Positions 58,490-64,000 of a DNA stretch of 64,000 nucleotides are shown piece by piece. Every line of letters begins with the position of its first letter. Position 1 is the first letter of the stretch. A model generated the notes under the pieces. It saw nothing but the letters and a program-made list of their open reading frames with translations. It did no database searches and was not told the origin of the DNA. The stretch spans positions 2,236,001 through 2,300,000 of the forward strand of contig BSYQ01000007.1 of NCBI GenBank assembly GCA_030272585.1. Direction: 5' to 3'. The translations under genes and the position numbers were made by a program. This DNA comes from Bryopsis sp. KO-2023. Lineage: Eukaryota > Chlorophyta > Ulvophyceae > Bryopsidales > Bryopsidaceae.

Positions 58490-61214
58490 TCATTGACCCC
58501 CAATCCCATACCCATCTCGATACTTAGCGTTAGTGTATTGGCAAGCGCGCACATGGCCGATCTCAAAGCCCATGTACTGGAAACCTAACAACTTCATCAC
58601 CCCAGTCAGACTTTTCACTGGACAGCACAACCCATTTCCATTGAACCGTTTGGTCATCGCAATGGTATACGCGCCCCCGATCGGGTGTCGAAGCCAGGTT
58701 TGCCTTTTCATGATGTGCTGCGAATTCGGGTAGTTCTGCTTCACCCAACTGACATAACTGGCATACTCAGAGAACCCCGTGGTGATAAATCCCGGATCCA
58801 AATTGTCTAGAATTCGCCAAACCCAGGCAGGTGAGTTGGTCACATTGAAGCCCCCGGTGTCGTTCGGATTGTGCGAGAAGGAGGAGGAGAGTTTTCCCCT
58901 CCCGATCGTATCCAGAAACTCCTTCATGAAGGGTTTATAAACCACGATCCAGTGAGTCACAAACGAAGTCCCGTCATCAGCATACTCCAGATCCTTCCCA
59001 GTCAGTCGCTTGTAAGAATACTCATATCCTGGATTGCTGCGGCCCCCTATGTTCACGATCGCTTGCTTGCTGAATTCCCCGAACCTCTTGCCTCGCCATG
59101 ACTTCGGTTTGCGGAACACCGACAAGCCTTTCAGCAGGATCATGTCCATATCCCAAACAAGGAAATGCTCGCTCAGATCTGTGAGATATTGAGCTGCACC
59201 CAATTTTATGAATTGCTGGAGGTACCAACCCTTGAGGTTTCGCCCGACGAATTCGCTGCTACCTTTCACGTCGTACCTGGGAAATGTACCGACCAAAAAA
59301 TCAAAAGGGTTGGGACTGAATTCACTTTTTGACAGTAACCCCTATGTCTGGATTCAACAAGCGATGCAAAGGAACGAAGCTATAAGGTTTTTTTTTAGGA
59401 CTCTGTTCGAAATTCATCAGCAACACCGCAGGGTTCTTTTTACCAAGTTTTAGTAGGCAAAACTACTAGGAGATAAAACGGTGCTCTTGAAATGGCATAG
59501 AATAAGTGAATATAAAACAGCCCCAGTTTTGCCTCCATCCAGCAACCGGAGGTTAACAAATTCGAGGTTTTCCATAACCAGGGAGAGAAAACGTGGAATC
59601 CACAATTCCGCATTTGGATACCGCTTGCACTCACCTGCTTTCGAGAAACGCATCTATTGTTTCTACGGTGACCCCTACATTCACCCGTGGAAAGTTCAGC
59701 ACAAAAAAAAATGAAGAAAAAAAAAAAAAACCCGAAAAGAAGCTTTTTTTTTTGGATGGAAAAAAAATAGTATCCTCCTGAGTCTGTTTGAGTCAAAAGG
59801 TAACACCCTTCCCCATTTTACTTTTTTTTAGTTTTATTTTTTATTTATTTTTCGTTGCATTTTTTATCTTAAAAAAACAAGCAAAGCGAAAAAAAGCAGG
59901 CAGGGAAAATTATCTCACCTGGGATGACAGTATTTTCCACACGGCAAATGACATTGTGTGCGTAGCTCCTGAACACGTTGCAGGATGTCTGACTGGTGGT
60001 TATGATGATAATTCTCCTGGGCCCGAAAAATTGATTAAGACTTTTGATTGCTTCCTGAGTTACGCACGTTGGCTTCACGGCAACACCTACCAGAAGCTTG
60101 AAGGAGGTGAGACCAAAAAAATAGCTGAGAAAAAAAAACACTTTAAAACAAGATGGGAATATGGATTCATGCGAATTATTAAAAAAAAATAAAAATTGTG
60201 CAACGTAAGATTGGCGAGCATATTTTCAAATATCGATTTCGAAAAGGAAGAAAACCACAGATGCTCTGTCTCTCTCTATGTCTTTTTTCTTTTTCTTTCT
60301 TTTGAAATTTCGAAATGGAAGAAATGAAAGGAAAAGAAAAACACACAGAGACACACATACAGAGAGAGAGATGGCATCTATGGAATTCCAGTTGAAATTA
60401 AAGCAAGTCCAAATTTCGTGCACGGAAAGAAAGCGCTTTCCATCGCAGAAACTATCGGGGAAAACGAACACCGTTCCAGTAACGAAATACTGGAGAAAGC
60501 CATCCCAACTTACCCAGTTCGATTTTTTTTCCTTTCAAGTCGGCTGGTTTCTTCTAGAAAAACAATTTTCTTGGGTTGGATTATTCAGGAAATATCTTGA
60601 CTTCCACATACTCACACATCCCTAAAAATCTTTTTGTTTTTGGTGTACCAATATCGTGTTTCGCAGCTTTCCCGTGAGAATGCCAGGAAAGCAACGCGGT
60701 TTTCCACTGCTAGTATACTACAAGACACCTCCTTCGAGCGATATTCATAGGTGACTGAGCTCGACGTCTGCGTGACGTCTCCGCAAAATGTGTTTTAGCG
60801 ACATCGATAACCGTTTAGCTCCCAAGGAAGGATCAACAACGACTGGAGTTGGAAAACTAAGGTGGGCTTACCGACAACGTCAACAGAGAGTTCCTCGTGC
60901 TCCGTGAAGTCCAGCAGCCCCGTGTCGAACCTCATCAGCAAAAACATCGACACAAGAACGGACAGCGAAAGCAGACATCTCACGTTCGTCAGCAGTCTCG
61001 TGCATAACGACCTGTTCTTTCTCAACACCCCGTGTCCTCTGTTCAGAAATCTCTTCTTTTGTCGATTCGGAGGCCCCAGTCGGGACGGGCCCAGAGCGGT
61101 GATGACGCAATGGTCGGCACCGCTTCCGGGAAAACACCGCAAGTGGGGTTCGGTGCCCGTGGGGCCCCCCATCCCAACTTCGGAAGTAGAACGGTTGTGA
61201 AGCAGCGGGTCCAC
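58490..61214 (-). CDS. Type II membrane protein with DUF6492-like glycosyltransferase domain (445 aa, 4 exons)
   Basis: Exons: 61214-60872, 60086-59919, 59674-59635, 59276-58490; phases 1, 1 and 2 close exactly. After a ~75-residue Arg/Pro-rich N-terminus comes one hydrophobic segment (LLSLSVLVSMFLLMRF) placed like a signal anchor, so the catalytic part would face the Golgi lumen. The domain opens with VAVKPTCVTQEAIKSLNQFF, RRIIIIT and ENTVIPGVTVETIDAFL. It continues with GWYLQQFIKLGAAQYL, LSEHFLVWDMDMILLKG (a DxD motif, as in nucleotide-sugar transferases), FVTHWIVVYKPFMKEFLD, and a C-terminal Cys/Gly-rich tail. GWYLQQ and the DxD strand resemble DUF6492 proteins, which are common in bacteria. 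Donor and acceptor sugars are unknown. Start codon choice within the CpG-rich 5' end is uncertain. Confidence 0.78.

Positions 61215-64000
<2,786 letters not shown>

Overview
The window is nuclear DNA of a eukaryote, most likely a green (Viridiplantae) alga or a related early-branching streptophyte. Genes are split by many GT-AG introns, with a few GC-AG introns. There is a pheophorbide a oxygenase-like Rieske protein, a broken protochlorophyllide oxidoreductase copy, and a DCD-domain protein, a domain described from the plant lineage. There are no operons and no bacterial-style ribosome binding sites. Exons are moderately GC-rich. Introns and intergenic DNA are full of A, T, C and G homopolymers. 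Genus cannot be named from sequence alone.

Layout. 1-2949: AT-rich, no gene seen. 2950-6069 (-): organellar ribosomal protein L2 in seven exons, divergent from a plant-type Nudix hydrolase at 6808-8667 (+). 8706-9314 (-): doubtful ORF. 10838-11854 (+): TRF4/TENT4-like non-canonical poly(A) polymerase. 11855-17465: homopolymer-rich desert. 17466-18713 and 19586-20788 (+): tandem pair of DUF946/Vps62-like genes. 21854-23668 (-): secreted lectin-like beta-propeller. 24276-28134 (-): UTP7/WDR46, a small-subunit processome WD40 protein. 29246-29530: POR pseudogene fragment. 32075-36457 (+): DCD-domain protein with a duplicated exon, followed by 2.5 kb of nested minisatellites and a hairpin-bearing repeat (36480-38985). 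41552-43483 (-): PYM/WIBG exon-junction-complex recycling factor plus a second copy of its C-terminal exon. 43984-45985 (+): unknown coiled-coil protein. 46589-48450 (+): PAO-like oxygenase. 50205-53315 (+): unknown HEAT-like helical protein. 53316-58489: mostly desert. 58490-61214 (-): type II membrane protein with a DUF6492-like glycosyltransferase domain. 63217-64000 (+): 5' part of a GH32 glycoside hydrolase.

The genes are mostly unrelated housekeeping and metabolic loci: mitochondrial translation, rRNA processing, RNA tailing, mRNA surveillance and chlorophyll metabolism. Exon boundaries were read by eye from splice-site sequence plus reading phase. In each multi-exon model listed, all phases add up to an open frame. 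The most interesting non-genic signals are the repeat families downstream of the DCD gene, in which hairpin stems are conserved through paired base changes, and the reuse of whole exons in the DCD and PYM genes.
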